This document shows, one piece after another, positions 62,778 through 64,000 of a stretch of DNA of 64,000 nucleotides. Below the pieces are notes generated by a model. The model ran no database searches and had not been told where the DNA came from. It saw only the letters and a program-made list of their open reading frames with translations. Position numbers and translations under genes: made by a program. This DNA is from Ctena decussata. Its lineage: Eukaryota; Mollusca; Bivalvia; Lucinida; Lucinidae. Every line of letters begins with the position of its first letter. Within the stretch, counting starts at the first letter, position 1. The stretch is taken from contig OZ022503.1 of assembly GCA_963989385.1 (NCBI GenBank), forward strand, positions 91,088,638-91,152,637. Direction: 5' to 3'.

Positions 62778-64000
62778 ACCTATTAGAGACAGAGCAAATA
62801 TTGGGCCAGTTTCACCAGAGTCTACCTTATGCATGACTTTACATGTATTGCAACTCATTTGAGCCGCGACACGACAAAACCACCAATGTGGTTGTGCGCC
62901 CAGCGCAGACTCAGATCAGCCTGGGCATCCGCCCAGTCTGATGAGAGTCTTTGCAGTGCGCTTAAAGGGTAGCTAAGAGTCTAAGCTACCTCCATGCGGA
63001 CAGCGAAGACTCTGATCAGACTGGGCAGTCGCCCAGGCTGATCTGAGTCTTCGCTGGATGCACAACCACTTTGTTGGTTTTGTCGTGTCGCGGCTCATTT
63101 GTAAGTAGGAAATCAAAGAATACTTACGTTTTTTTTTGTTCAGCTTCCCCCCCCCCCTCTCTCCCTCCTCGCAGAATCTGAAATGGAAAAAAGAAGAGCG
63201 ACAAAAGAAGTCCAACACACTTGGGTTATAAAGTAACTATTATCACATGACATAACCCACTGGGCACACAAGGTTGAATCAACACTGATTCAAAGTTGAT
63301 TCAATGTCATGACGTCGAATCAAAGTTGATTCAGTGTTGATTCTACGGCGAGTGCCTGTTGGGAACCAATCACAAAACCAAACCTAACCTAGTTTAACAT
63401 ACTATTAGAGACAGAGCAAATATTGAACCAGTTTCACCCGAGTATACCTTATGCCTGACTTTACATTTATTGCAACTCATTTGTGAGAAGAAAATCAACC
63501 AATCACATCACAACCTAACCTAGCTTAACTTATTTTTTATTTTGACACGTGTACGACAGGAGAAGAGAGAAACCAAAGGGGTGGACGCGTCCCGCACACA
63601 ACGCTCAATCAACATTGAATCAACGTCGATTCAACCCCATGAAGATGAATCAACGTTGCTTCAATGTTGACCTAACGTCGTATGCCTCCCGGGGAGTTGG
63701 GCTGATATACCTATTAGAGACAGAGCAAATATTGGGCCAGTTTCACCAGAGTCTACCTTATGCATGACTTTACATGTATTGCAACTCATTTGAGCCGCGA
63801 CACGACAAAACCAACAATGTGGTTGTGCGCCCAGCGCAGACTCAGATCAGCCTGGGCATCCGCCCAGTCTGATGAGAGTCTTTGCAGTGCGCTTAAAGGG
63901 TAGCTAAGAGTCTAAGCTACCTCCATGCGGACAGCGAAAACCCTGATCAGACTGGGCGGACGCCCAGGCTGATCTGAGTCTTCGCTGGACGCACAACCAC
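62778..64000. repeat. Last full unit and a partial unit
   Basis: The unit at 62778 combines ACCACCAATG (as in trimer position 3) with GTAAGTAGG and CTGGATGCAC (as in 56258), and has a private GGGCAGTCGCCC in the MITE arm. The partial unit from 63709 has AAAACCCTGATC, as in trimer position 1, and is cut by the window end. Confidence 0.9.

Larger units (their letters stand above)
1..64000. repeat. Satellite array, ~930-bp unit, about 66 tandem copies
   Basis: The same ~930-bp sequence recurs head to tail over the whole window and is cut by both edges. Taking block A (ACCTATTAGAGACAGAGC, followed by an ATTGGGCC variant) as the start, units begin at 1, 1841, 2771, 3709, 5848, 7696, 8624, 9552, 10484, 11414, 12343, 13271, 14203, 15132, 16073, 17634, 18566, 19499, 21050, 21978, 22912, 23861, 24794, 25723, 26651, 27584, 28515, 29446, 30374, 31305, 32237, 33169, 34099, 35030, 35962, 36893, 37824, 38754, 39684, 40620, 41549, 42480, 43411, 44344, 45276, 46206, 47139, 48072, 49005, 49935, 50866, 51796, 52727, 54512, 55326, 56258, 57189, 58121, 59051, 59979, 60912, 61850, 62778 and 63709. 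Two further units start with block B instead, at 16701 and 20120. Most length differences come from a poly-C/poly-T tract; large ones come from inserted elements or deletions. No gene was found. A heterochromatic or centromere-related location is possible but not shown by the sequence. Confidence 0.97.

Noticed and set aside
1..64000. CRISPR array
   Set aside because: The repeat unit is ~930 bp with no short repeat and unique-spacer pattern, and there are no cas genes. The sequence is eukaryotic in character.

Overview
The window is one continuous eukaryotic satellite array: about 66 head-to-tail copies of a roughly 930-bp unit (usually 928-938 bp, visually well above 95% identical), running off both ends. 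I find no credible protein-coding gene, tRNA, rRNA or CRISPR array. Bivalve mollusc is my best guess for the host. The reason is that a 236-bp near-perfect palindrome in every unit resembles, from memory and unsearched, a palindromic MITE common in bivalve genomes. That attribution is an inference.

Each unit (reference copy 7696-8623) contains, in order: an 83-bp block A; the 236-bp palindromic MITE-like element; a pyrimidine-rich segment with a variable C run that looks like a 71-bp intron; a purine-rich spacer; a 108-bp palindromic block HP1; a spacer; block B, a diverged copy of A without the palindrome; a T-rich and purine-rich spacer; and HP2, a diverged copy of HP1. The order HP-spacer-A/B-tail occurs twice, so the unit looks like an old dimer of a ~340-bp repeat, one half of which received the MITE before the whole was amplified.

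Region by region: 1-7695 holds two copies of a 915-bp TIR element flanked by TAA duplications, sitting in the loop of the palindrome in units 1 and 5, and a 1.2-kb composite insertion (4105-5310). 7696-16072 is plain array. 16073-23860 contains two identical-type A/B recombination deletions, 3419 bp apart, with a 3.4-kb higher-order repeat. 23861-33168 is a transition zone in which a TGA-to-TGC variant in HP2 becomes fixed. 33169-41548 is a ~1862-bp dimeric higher-order repeat; 41549-49004 is a ~3.73-kb tetramer present twice; 49005-52726 is plain array. 52727-54511 carries an 852-bp TTAA-flanked foldback element, followed by a unit with a 118-bp deletion. 57189-62777 is a ~2.79-kb trimer present twice.

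There is no gene network to describe. The biology visible here is repeat evolution: capture of a palindromic transposon by a satellite, nested insertions, unequal exchange, and local homogenisation in changing higher-order registers. Comparisons were made by eye; no alignment or database search was run.
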